Virus record (IMG/VR): IMGVR_UViG_3300022822_000014
Coordinates: 26,406-90,405 of that record
Length of the DNA stretch: 64,000 nucleotides
Reading direction: 5' to 3' (one strand)
Source: a virus
Position 1 is the first letter of the stretch. Each line of letters begins with the position of its first letter. A program made the position numbers and the translations under genes. This document shows positions 47,175-54,281 of this stretch, one piece after another. The notes under the pieces are model-generated. The model was given only the letters and a program-made list of their open reading frames with translations, searched no databases and was not told the origin of the DNA.

Positions 47175-47471
47175 ATGAAAGAATACAAAGTAAAGGTATA
47201 TAATAACAGAACAGAATGGTATAACATGGAAGGTCAACTCCATAGGGAAGATGGTCCTGCTGTAGAGTATGCAAACGGAGATAAATATTACTACATTAAT
47301 GGGAAGTATCACAGAGAGGATGGTCCTGCTATGGAGTGGAGAAACGGATATAAATGTTACTACATAAACGGGAAGTGTCTAACTAAAAAAGAATTTGACA
47401 ATAGAACCAAATCTTGTGAAAATAAGATTGTAGAGATTGAAGGAGTAAAGTATAAACTATCTAAAGTATAG
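47175..47471 (+). CDS. HREDGPA-repeat protein 3 (2 repeats)
   Basis: 98 residues, exactly 46 (two repeats) shorter than copies 1 and 2. Caps are conserved; the C-terminal cap begins KCLTKKEFDNRTKSC, a variant shared with copy 5. Confidence 0.72.
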   Translation: MKEYKVKVYNNRTEWYNMEGQLHREDGPAVEYANGDKYYYINGKYHREDGPAMEWRNGYKCYYINGKCLTKKEFDNRTKSCENKIVEIEGVKYKLSKV

Positions 47472-47475
47472 AGTT

Positions 47476-47841
47476 ATGGTGGAATACAAAGTAGAAGTTT
47501 CAGAGTACAGTACAAGATGGTATAGTTCAAAAGATCAGCTACACAGAGAAGACGGACCTGCAGTAGAGTGTATAAACGGAACTAAATATTACTACATTAA
47601 TGATAAACTTCATAGAGAAGATGGACCCGCTATAGAGTATGCAGATGGAAGTAAACATTACTACATTAATGATAAACGTCATAGAGAGGACGGACCTGCT
47701 ATAGAGTGGTCAAATGGAGATAAATATTACTATATTGATGATAAAGCTTTAACCGAAGAAGAATTTAATAATAGAAACAAATCTTATCAAAATAAGATTG
47801 TAGACATTGAAGGAATTAAATATAAACTATCTAAGGTATAG
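47476..47841 (+). CDS. HREDGPA-repeat protein 4 (3 repeats)
   Basis: 121 residues, starts MVEYKVEVSEYSTRWYSSKDQ, three repeats. The N cap is closest to copy 10 (EVSEHSTRWYNSKDQ). Confidence 0.72.
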   Translation: MVEYKVEVSEYSTRWYSSKDQLHREDGPAVECINGTKYYYINDKLHREDGPAIEYADGSKHYYINDKRHREDGPAIEWSNGDKYYYIDDKALTEEEFNNRNKSYQNKIVDIEGIKYKLSKV

Positions 47842-47845
47842 AGTT

Positions 47846-48280
47846 ATGAAAGAATATAAAGTAAAAGTATATAGTGACAGAACAGAATGGTATAACTTAG
47901 AAGGTCAACTACACAGAGAAGATGGTCCCACTATAGAGTGTTCAAACGGATATAAATCTTACTATGTTAATGGTAAATACCACAGAGAAGATGGACCTGC
48001 TGTAGAGTGGGCAAATGGAAGTAAGTTTTACTACATTAATGACAAACGCCACAGAGAGGACGGGCCTGCTGTAGAGTGGCCAAACGGATATAAGGACTAC
48101 TATATAAACGATAAACTTCATAGAGAAGATGGGCCTGCTATGGAGTGGCCAAACGGAGATAAACATTACTACATAAACGGGAAGTGTCTAACTAAAAAAG
48201 AATTTGACAATAGAACCAAATCTTGTGAAAATAAGATTGTAGAGATTGAAGGAGTAAAGTATAAACTAACTAAGGTATAG
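47846..48280 (+). CDS. HREDGPA-repeat protein 5 (4 repeats)
   Basis: 144 residues, four repeats; its C-terminal cap is nearly identical to that of copy 3, suggesting recombination between copies. Followed by a nine-codon frame (48285-48314) and an unrelated gene. Confidence 0.72.
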   Translation: MKEYKVKVYSDRTEWYNLEGQLHREDGPTIECSNGYKSYYVNGKYHREDGPAVEWANGSKFYYINDKRHREDGPAVEWPNGYKDYYINDKLHREDGPAMEWPNGDKHYYINGKCLTKKEFDNRTKSCENKIVEIEGVKYKLTKV

Positions 48281-48317
48281 AGTTATGAAATTTAAAGACA
48301 TTAAATTCAAATAAATA

Positions 48318-48800
48318 ATGTACTGGTTTAAAAGAAAATACACACAAATAAAAAGAACCCTATCATTCCTCCCAATTATTTGGAAGGGATATGACAGGGA
48401 TTATATGTACGCAATAGATTTATTCAAACACCAACTTGGAAGGTTAGCAACTACCTTAGAAGGCGAAACAGCATACGGTTTAGATTCTCTTTTAAAAGCC
48501 CAACGCATAAGAACCACAATTAGACTATTAGATAAGGTCTACGATGATTTTTATGGATGTGAATATCAATCTAAAATAGAAAAAATTTACGGTGAAGATG
48601 TATATTATTTTGAATTTGAAGATAACGGTAAAGGAGATGATTCAGGATATTTAAAGCATAAATACGAATATTGGAACAATGCAGATGAAATCAGAGAATT
48701 AAATCAATTCCTTTTTCACGAATCAAATACAAAACAAAAGAAAGCCCATCGCATTCTTTGGAAATATATAGAACATAATATACAGTCATGGTGGGATTAA
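48318..48800 (+). CDS. Hypothetical protein inserted in the repeat array
   Basis: 160 residues, unrelated to the repeat proteins. Starts YWFKRKYTQIKRTLSFLPIIWKG and contains YDRDYMYAIDLFKHQLGRLA and a Lys-rich C-terminal helix (KKAHRILWKYIEHNIQSWWD). Related-looking proteins occur in phages; role unknown. It divides the array into 5 + 7 copies. Confidence 0.55.
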   Translation: MYWFKRKYTQIKRTLSFLPIIWKGYDRDYMYAIDLFKHQLGRLATTLEGETAYGLDSLLKAQRIRTTIRLLDKVYDDFYGCEYQSKIEKIYGEDVYYFEFEDNGKGDDSGYLKHKYEYWNNADEIRELNQFLFHESNTKQKKAHRILWKYIEHNIQSWWD

Positions 48801-48813
48801 TAAATAAAAGATT

Positions 48814-49179
48814 ATGAAAGAATATAAAGTAAAGGTATATAATAACAGTACAAAATGGTTTAACTTAGAAGGTAAACTTCATAGAGAGGACGGACCTGCT
48901 GTAGAGTGGGCAAATGGAGATAAATCTTACTACCTTAATGGTAAACACCACCGGGAAAATGGTCCTGCTGTAGAAATTAAAGATGGAACTAAATATTACT
49001 ACATAAACGGTAAATTTCATAGAGAAGATGGCCCTGCAGTAGAGTGGCCAAACGGATATAAGTCATACTATATTAATGGTATGGAATTAACCCAAGAAGA
49101 ATTCAATAACAGAAACAAATCTTGCATAGACAAAATTGTAGAAATTGAAGGAGTTAAATATAAACTAACTAAGGTATAG
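48814..49179 (+). CDS. HREDGPA-repeat protein 6 (3 repeats)
   Basis: 121 residues. The first 60 residues are almost the same as those of copy 11 (NNSTKWFNLEGKLHREDGPA), a sign of recent duplication. One repeat has HRENGPAVEIKDG, also present in copy 8. Confidence 0.72.
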   Translation: MKEYKVKVYNNSTKWFNLEGKLHREDGPAVEWANGDKSYYLNGKHHRENGPAVEIKDGTKYYYINGKFHREDGPAVEWPNGYKSYYINGMELTQEEFNNRNKSCIDKIVEIEGVKYKLTKV

Positions 49180-49183
49180 AGTT

Positions 49184-49618
49184 ATGAAAGAATATAAAGT
49201 AAAGGTATATAGTGACAGAATAGAATGGTACAACTTAAAAGGTCAACTCCACAGAGAAGAGGGACCTGCTGTAGAGTATGCAAACGGATATAAGGCGTAC
49301 TACATAAACGGGAAACGACATAGAGAAGACGGTCCTGCTATTGAATATAGAGATGGAGCTAAAGCTTATTACATTAATGATAAACGTCATAGAGAAGATG
49401 GTCCTGCTATTGAACATGCAGATGGAGGTAAATGGTACTACATTAACGGTAAACCACATAGAGAAGATGGCCCTGCTATTGAACATGCAGATGGAGGTAA
49501 ATGGTACTTCATTAACGATAAAGCTTTAACCGAAGAAGAATTCAATAATAAGCACAAATCCTGTGAAAATAAGGTGGTAGAAATTGAAGGTATTAAATAT
49601 AAACTAACTAAGGTATAG
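49184..49618 (+). CDS. HREDGPA-repeat protein 7 (4 repeats)
   Basis: 144 residues, four repeats; two adjacent repeats are near-identical (EHADGGKWY(Y/F)IN), consistent with a very recent repeat duplication at 49400-49520. Confidence 0.72.
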   Translation: MKEYKVKVYSDRIEWYNLKGQLHREEGPAVEYANGYKAYYINGKRHREDGPAIEYRDGAKAYYINDKRHREDGPAIEHADGGKWYYINGKPHREDGPAIEHADGGKWYFINDKALTEEEFNNKHKSCENKVVEIEGIKYKLTKV

Positions 49619-49622
49619 AGTT

Positions 49623-49988
49623 ATGAAAGAATATAAAGTAAAGGTATATAGTGACAGAATAGAATGGTACAACTTAAAAGGTCAACTCCATAGAGAGGAT
49701 GGGCCAGCATCAGAGAACGCAGACGGAGATAAATGTTACTACATTAATGGTAAACGCCACCGGGAAAATGGTCCTGCTGTAGAAATTAAAGACGGTTTTA
49801 AATTTTACTATATTAATGATAAACTTCATAGAGAAGATGGCCCTGCTATTGAACATGCAGATGGAGGTAAATGGTACTTCATTAACGATAAATTATTAAC
49901 CGAAGAAGAATTCAACAACAGAAACAAATCTTGCATAGACAAGATTGTAGAAATTGAAGGAGTTAAATATAAACTAACTAAGGTATAG
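49623..49988 (+). CDS. HREDGPA-repeat protein 8 (3 repeats)
   Basis: 121 residues, three repeats. N cap identical to copy 7 (VYSDRIEWYNLKGQ) and last repeat identical to that of copy 7 (EHADGGKWYFIND), pointing to gene conversion. Confidence 0.72.
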   Translation: MKEYKVKVYSDRIEWYNLKGQLHREDGPASENADGDKCYYINGKRHRENGPAVEIKDGFKFYYINDKLHREDGPAIEHADGGKWYFINDKLLTEEEFNNRNKSCIDKIVEIEGVKYKLTKV

Positions 49989-49992
49989 AGTT

Positions 49993-50358
49993 ATGAAAGA
50001 ATACAAAGTAAAAGTACATAATGACAGAACAGACTGGTATAACTTAGAAGGTCAACGCCACAGAGAAGAGGGACCTGCTGTAGAATATGCAGACGGATAT
50101 AAGGCGTACTACATAAACGGGAAACGACATAGAGAAGATGGGCCTGCTATAGAGTGGGCAGACGGAGATAAATATTACTACATAAACGGTAAATTTCATA
50201 GAGAAGATGGTCCTGCTATAGAGTATGCAGATGGAAGTAAACATTACTACATTAATGATATACAGATAACCAAAGAAAAATTTGACAATAGAAACAAATC
50301 TTGCATAGACAAGATTATAGAAATTGAAGGAGTTAAATATAAACTATCTAAAGTATAG
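49993..50358 (+). CDS. HREDGPA-repeat protein 9 (3 repeats)
   Basis: 121 residues, three repeats, N cap HNDRTDWYNLEGQRHREEGPA. C cap has the variant DIQITKEKFDNRNKSC. Confidence 0.72.
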   Translation: MKEYKVKVHNDRTDWYNLEGQRHREEGPAVEYADGYKAYYINGKRHREDGPAIEWADGDKYYYINGKFHREDGPAIEYADGSKHYYINDIQITKEKFDNRNKSCIDKIIEIEGVKYKLSKV

Positions 50359-50362
50359 AGTT

Positions 50363-50728
50363 ATGAAAGAATATAAAGTAGAAGTTTCAGAGCACAGTAC
50401 AAGATGGTATAATTCAAAAGATCAGCTACATAGAGAAGATGGACCTGCTATAGAGTGGGCAAACGGAACCAAGTCCTACTATATAAACGGGAAGCATCAC
50501 AGAGAGGATGGGCCTGCTATGGAGACCGCAGATGGAGAAAAACATTACTACATAAATGGTCAACTTCACAGAGAGGAGGGGCCTGCGGTAGAGTGGGTTG
50601 ATGGAAGTAAAGGCTATTATATAAACGGGAAGTGTCTAACGAAAAAAGAATTCAATAATAGAAACAAATCTTGTGAAAATAAAATTGTAGAAATTGAAGG
50701 AGTAAAGTACAAACTAACTAAGGTATAG
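50363..50728 (+). CDS. HREDGPA-repeat protein 10 (3 repeats)
   Basis: 121 residues from ATG 50363 (upstream frame open but context fixes the start). Three repeats; C cap starts KCLTKKEFNNRNKSC. Confidence 0.72.
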   Translation: MKEYKVEVSEHSTRWYNSKDQLHREDGPAIEWANGTKSYYINGKHHREDGPAMETADGEKHYYINGQLHREEGPAVEWVDGSKGYYINGKCLTKKEFNNRNKSCENKIVEIEGVKYKLTKV

Positions 50729-50732
50729 AGTT

Positions 50733-51029
50733 ATGAAAGAATACAAAGTAAAGGTATATAATAACAGTACAAAATGGTTTAACTTAGAAGGTAAACTTCA
50801 TAGAGAGGACGGACCTGCTGTAGAGTGGGCAAATGGAGATAAATCTTACTACCTTAATGGAAAGCTACATAGAGAAGATGGTCCTGCTCTTGAGGATGTA
50901 GACGGTTATAAATCTTACTCTATTAATGGTGAATATTTAACCCAAGAAGAATTCAATAACAGAAACAAATCTTGTGAAAATAAGATTGTAGAGATTGAAG
51001 GAGTAAAGTACAAACTAACTAAGGTATAG
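50733..51029 (+). CDS. HREDGPA-repeat protein 11 (2 repeats)
   Basis: 98 residues, two repeats; N-terminal half nearly identical to copy 6. Confidence 0.72.
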   Translation: MKEYKVKVYNNSTKWFNLEGKLHREDGPAVEWANGDKSYYLNGKLHREDGPALEDVDGYKSYSINGEYLTQEEFNNRNKSCENKIVEIEGVKYKLTKV

Positions 51030-51033
51030 AGTT

Positions 51034-51471
51034 ATGAAAGAATATAAAGTAAAGGTACATAGTGACAGAACAGAATGGTATAACATGGAAGGTCAACTTC
51101 ATAGAGAAGATGGTCCTGCTATAGAGTATGCAAACGGAGATAAATATTACTACATTAATGATAAACTTCATAGAGAAGATGGTCCTGCTATAGAGTGGGC
51201 GAATGGAGATAAATATTACCTCATTAATGATAAGCGTCATAGAGAAGATGGTCCTGCTATTGAATATGTAAATGGATATAAAGCTTACTACATTAATGAT
51301 AAAGGTTTAACGGAACAAGAATTCAATGACAGAAACAATCCAACATTAGACAAAGCAGCAGAATATTATGCACACAATTACTTTGATATGCACGAAACTA
51401 ATAGCTACAAAGAACTAAAAAAAGGATTTATAGCTGGTGTTGAATGGGAGAGAAAAACAAATAAAGTATAA
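51034..51471 (+). CDS. HREDGPA-repeat protein 12 (3 repeats, different C terminus)
   Basis: 145 residues. Cap and three repeats as in the other copies. The C-terminal cap is replaced after LTEQEFNDRN by a different helical segment (LDKAAEYYAHNYFDMHETNSY and FIAGVEWERKTNKV). This end resembles C-terminal helices found in other phage small proteins, so the copy looks like a fusion closing the array. Confidence 0.72.
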   Translation: MKEYKVKVHSDRTEWYNMEGQLHREDGPAIEYANGDKYYYINDKLHREDGPAIEWANGDKYYLINDKRHREDGPAIEYVNGYKAYYINDKGLTEQEFNDRNNPTLDKAAEYYAHNYFDMHETNSYKELKKGFIAGVEWERKTNKV

Positions 51472-51476
51472 ATGTT

Positions 51477-52196
51477 ATGAAAATTTGGCACATTGGGGAC
51501 ACCCACACATATCACGATTTATTAGAAATTCCAAAGGACATAGATATGGTCATCTTTAGTGGGGATTGTTCAAATCCAAGAGACCCTTACAGTAATGAAC
51601 TTGAAGTTAGAAACTTTATAGACTGGTTTAAATGCTTGCCAATTAAACATAAAATATTTGTAGCAGGTAACCATGATAGTTCTATAGAAAAAGGGCTAGT
51701 TACTAAAAAAGACTTTACACAATATAATATAATCTATTTAGAAAATGAGCACGTCATGGTTGAAGGGATAAAAATATTCGGTTCCCCTTACACTCCTACT
51801 TTTGGTAATTGGTCTTTTATGAAAGAAAGACATAAATTAGATAGAATATGGGATAATGCAATAGATAATGACTCAGATATTATAGTAGTACATGGTCCAC
51901 CTAAGGGAATATTAGATTTATCTTATGATAGAGATAATAAACTTGAGAATTGCGGTGATAAAAGTCTATGGAATAAAGTTCAAATAGTAAAACCAAAATT
52001 AATGTTATTTGGTCACCTTCATGATAACAAAGATATTATAAACGCAGGTACTAGAACAGTAAGAGGATTAAATACAGTTTTCTCAAATGGCTCTGTTGTT
52101 ACAGATGGAAAATTTGGTAAATTATCTAGCAATGGAAACATACTAGAGATTAAACAAAGAAATAAAACATGGTATCAAAGAGTATTTAAATTATGA
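51477..52196 (+). CDS. Calcineurin-like metallophosphoesterase
   Basis: 239 residues. Metal-binding motifs in order: GDTHTYHD (7-14), VIFSGDCSNP (about 25-34), VAGNHDSS (about 63-70), IIVVHGPPKG (about 138-147) and LFGHLHDN (about 178-185). Complete active site, so probably a working phosphodiesterase or phosphatase; substrate unknown. It could act on nucleic acid ends or cyclic nucleotide signals. Confidence 0.88.
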   Translation: MKIWHIGDTHTYHDLLEIPKDIDMVIFSGDCSNPRDPYSNELEVRNFIDWFKCLPIKHKIFVAGNHDSSIEKGLVTKKDFTQYNIIYLENEHVMVEGIKIFGSPYTPTFGNWSFMKERHKLDRIWDNAIDNDSDIIVVHGPPKGILDLSYDRDNKLENCGDKSLWNKVQIVKPKLMLFGHLHDNKDIINAGTRTVRGLNTVFSNGSVVTDGKFGKLSSNGNILEIKQRNKTWYQRVFKL

Positions 52197-52561
52197 TAAC
52201 GGGGGCACAACCAAAGATATTACTAGACTTAAAAGAAGACGGTGATCTTGTAATTAATGAAGGTTTCGCAGATTTAACAAAAATCTACTTTAAAGAAATG
52301 GAGCAGAATTGGAAACTCGTTAGAGAAAGAGATTATTTAACCAAGTACTCTGCTGATGTTATGTGGTTAGAATATAATGATTTAAATGGAGAATTTAAAA
52401 AAGAACATAAATATATTAAAGTAGGATATAATTTAATAATGTCTCCATTCAACCCTTCTTATACTTGGCAAACAACCTCAGTAACTGAAATAGTAGAACA
52501 GAGAGACGGTTATGTTAAGTTTAAGACAGATAATAGTACTTACGAATTATTTAAATTATGA
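52193..52561 (+). CDS. Hypothetical protein
   Basis: 122 residues, overlaps both neighbours by four bases (ATGA). Mixed beta/alpha, Trp and Tyr rich. No recognised family. Confidence 0.45.
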   Translation: MITGAQPKILLDLKEDGDLVINEGFADLTKIYFKEMEQNWKLVRERDYLTKYSADVMWLEYNDLNGEFKKEHKYIKVGYNLIMSPFNPSYTWQTTSVTEIVEQRDGYVKFKTDNSTYELFKL

Positions 52562-52944
52562 AATATCAAGAGTTTTTAACAGTAATAATGTTTTACAAGA
52601 AGTTTGATGAAGAAATTTCAAAGCTATATAATTTTGGGTTTGACCTAAGGGAAGGTAAATTTAATTTATCCCACTATATGGAGAAAATACTTGAAGTATC
52701 AATGTTATCTCACTATACAAGAGAGGGATTCGATTGGATATCTTGGTTCATATATGAATCAGATTATGGTCAAAAAGATTGGTCCCTACTCCCTTCACTT
52801 GGAATAAAAGAAGATGGGACTTCTGGGATAGTCCATAAGGCCGGTGAAGTTAGGTTTGGTGCACATGATAGTGAGGGAAACCCAATTTGCCATTCATACG
52901 AATCCCTTTGGGAATATTTAGAAAAAGAATGTAAACACAAATAA
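52558..52944 (+). CDS. Hypothetical protein
   Basis: 128 residues. Contains FDWISWFIYESDYGQKDWSL and HAGEVRFG-like text (KAGEVRFGAHDSEGNPIC, about 93-110), a pattern seen in unassigned phage proteins. Confidence 0.45.
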   Translation: MKYQEFLTVIMFYKKFDEEISKLYNFGFDLREGKFNLSHYMEKILEVSMLSHYTREGFDWISWFIYESDYGQKDWSLLPSLGIKEDGTSGIVHKAGEVRFGAHDSEGNPICHSYESLWEYLEKECKHK

Positions 52945-52948
52945 AAAT

Positions 52949-53173
52949 ATGAAGGCAATACTGGAATTTGATTTAAATGATCCGGAGGATATAATATCAC
53001 ACATGAAGTGTGTTAAAGGGCCCGACATGGCAGCATTTATTTGGGAACTACAGCATAATTTCTGGAGAAAATGGAAACATAATGAAGAATCTTTTACATT
53101 AGAGAATTACAAAGAGGCATTAAGTGAATTGTTAGATGAGTATAACATTAATACAGAAGAATTAATAAATTAA
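52949..53173 (+). CDS. Conserved small phage protein
   Basis: 74 residues. KAILEFDLNDPEDIISHMKCVKGPDMAAFIWEL is a pattern I associate with small conserved phage proteins across many hosts (residues 2-34). Acidic helical C terminus. Function unknown. Confidence 0.55.
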   Translation: MKAILEFDLNDPEDIISHMKCVKGPDMAAFIWELQHNFWRKWKHNEESFTLENYKEALSELLDEYNINTEELIN

Positions 53174-53313
53174 AAACTTTATGTCCTACGAACAGGTCAA
53201 GTATGGGGACAGGTTTACTTGTTACCTTACATAAAAGTAAAACACACTACAGAGTTGAATGGAAATATAGAGCTAATAATTGGCCGGTGGAATAGAGAAA
53301 TAATATTTACACT

Positions 53314-53388
53314 ATGAAAACACAGCAGTATAGAAATAGATTGGGCATAAAAAGTAGAGGGAAAGAATACTTACTTGTATTAAAATAA
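53314..53388 (+). CDS. Very small basic protein
   Basis: 24 residues (KTQQYRNRLGIKSRGKEYLL). Short frame between larger genes; uncertain. A 17-codon frame also lies at 53181. Confidence 0.25.
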   Translation: MKTQQYRNRLGIKSRGKEYLLVLK

Positions 53389-53393
53389 CAAAT

Positions 53394-53561
53394 ATGACCA
53401 ATAAAGAGTGGAAGGTTTTTGTAGACACCGATATTATCCCAATTAAAGTAATAGAGGGTATTGTTAGTAAAATAAAACAATCTAAAGCCTTGGATGTCAA
53501 AGAGAAAGCAGTTTATAACTCACATGCTAAAATAATAGAAGGATTATTAAAAAATAAATAA
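53394..53561 (+). CDS. Small hypothetical protein
   Basis: 55 residues (TNKEWKVFVDTDIIPIKVIE ... IIEGLLKNK), helical C terminus. Closely spaced with the next gene. Confidence 0.45.
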   Translation: MTNKEWKVFVDTDIIPIKVIEGIVSKIKQSKALDVKEKAVYNSHAKIIEGLLKNK

Positions 53562-53567
53562 AAAAAT

Positions 53568-53828
53568 ATGCCAGTAAAACTAGTATCAGTCACAAAAACA
53601 TCCTCTATAGTAGTAGATGGAGAAAAAGTAGAAAGAGCAAGAGTAGTAACCCTATCCCATAATTGGACGGAAAGAGAGATAACCTTATTCAAAAAAATAG
53701 TTAAACAAGGAGGAGTAGTTAGTATTCAAGGAAAGAAGTATGAATGTACTCCTATAGATAAGATAACAACCACTAAGGGATGGGCAGACGGCGGGGTGGA
53801 AATAATGCATGGACCAGAAAAAGAATAG
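53568..53828 (+). CDS. Small hypothetical protein
   Basis: 86 residues, beta-rich (VKLVSVTKTSSIVVDGEKVE), with TEREITLFKKIVKQGGVVSI. Ends one base before the likely start of the nucleotidyltransferase. Confidence 0.45.
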   Translation: MPVKLVSVTKTSSIVVDGEKVERARVVTLSHNWTEREITLFKKIVKQGGVVSIQGKKYECTPIDKITTTKGWADGGVEIMHGPEKE

Positions 53829-53829
53829 A

Positions 53830-54228
53830 ATGGTAAAAGGAGTAATTGCCGGAAACTTTGATGTAATACACCCAGGCTATATTAAAATGTTTAAAGAGGC
53901 AGCCACTAAGTGTGACTGTCTTATAGTATTACTACATACAGACCCGTCTATTGAAAGGCCCCATAAGATAAAACCTATATTGTCGGTAGAGGAGAGAAAA
54001 GAAATGCTCTCCGAACTTAAATCGATTTGTGATATACTTATATACACATATGAAGAACAGCTCTTAGATCTTCTTAGAATGGGGGAGTTCGATGTTAGAT
54101 TCTTAGGAGACGATTATAAAGGTAAATCTTTTACCGGGGATCATTTAAACATTCCTATTTATTATTTGAATAGATCACACGGTTGGTCTACAACTAAATT
54201 TAAAAAAATGATAAGTACTACATTATAA
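53830..54228 (+). CDS. Cytidylyltransferase-like nucleotidyltransferase
   Basis: About 132 residues from ATG 53830; an in-frame ATG at 53809 would overlap the previous gene. GNFDVIHPGYIKMFKEA (about 8-24) is the nucleotide-binding motif (HPGY in place of HxGH), SVEERKEML follows, and RSHGWSTTKFKKMI near the end corresponds to the R-T-x-G-I-S-T-T motif of TagD/RfaE-type enzymes. It would activate a sugar or alcohol phosphate to an NDP derivative. Confidence 0.8.
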   Translation: MVKGVIAGNFDVIHPGYIKMFKEAATKCDCLIVLLHTDPSIERPHKIKPILSVEERKEMLSELKSICDILIYTYEEQLLDLLRMGEFDVRFLGDDYKGKSFTGDHLNIPIYYLNRSHGWSTTKFKKMISTTL

Positions 54229-54252
54229 CATAAGGTATTTGTATATACATAT

Positions 54253-54261
54253 CTATTTATA
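54253..54261 (+). promoter_or_regulatory. CTATTTATA-class promoter box
   Basis: CTATTTATACTAAA, same 14 bases as at 4869, 20 bases before ATG 54282. Confidence 0.55.
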
Positions 54262-54281
54262 CTAAACAAGAAAATAAGACT

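Noticed and set aside
46297-51471. CRISPR-like periodic repeats of 69 bases
   Set aside because: The period is three times 23 codons, repeats are adjacent without unique spacers, and all copies lie within intact reading frames.
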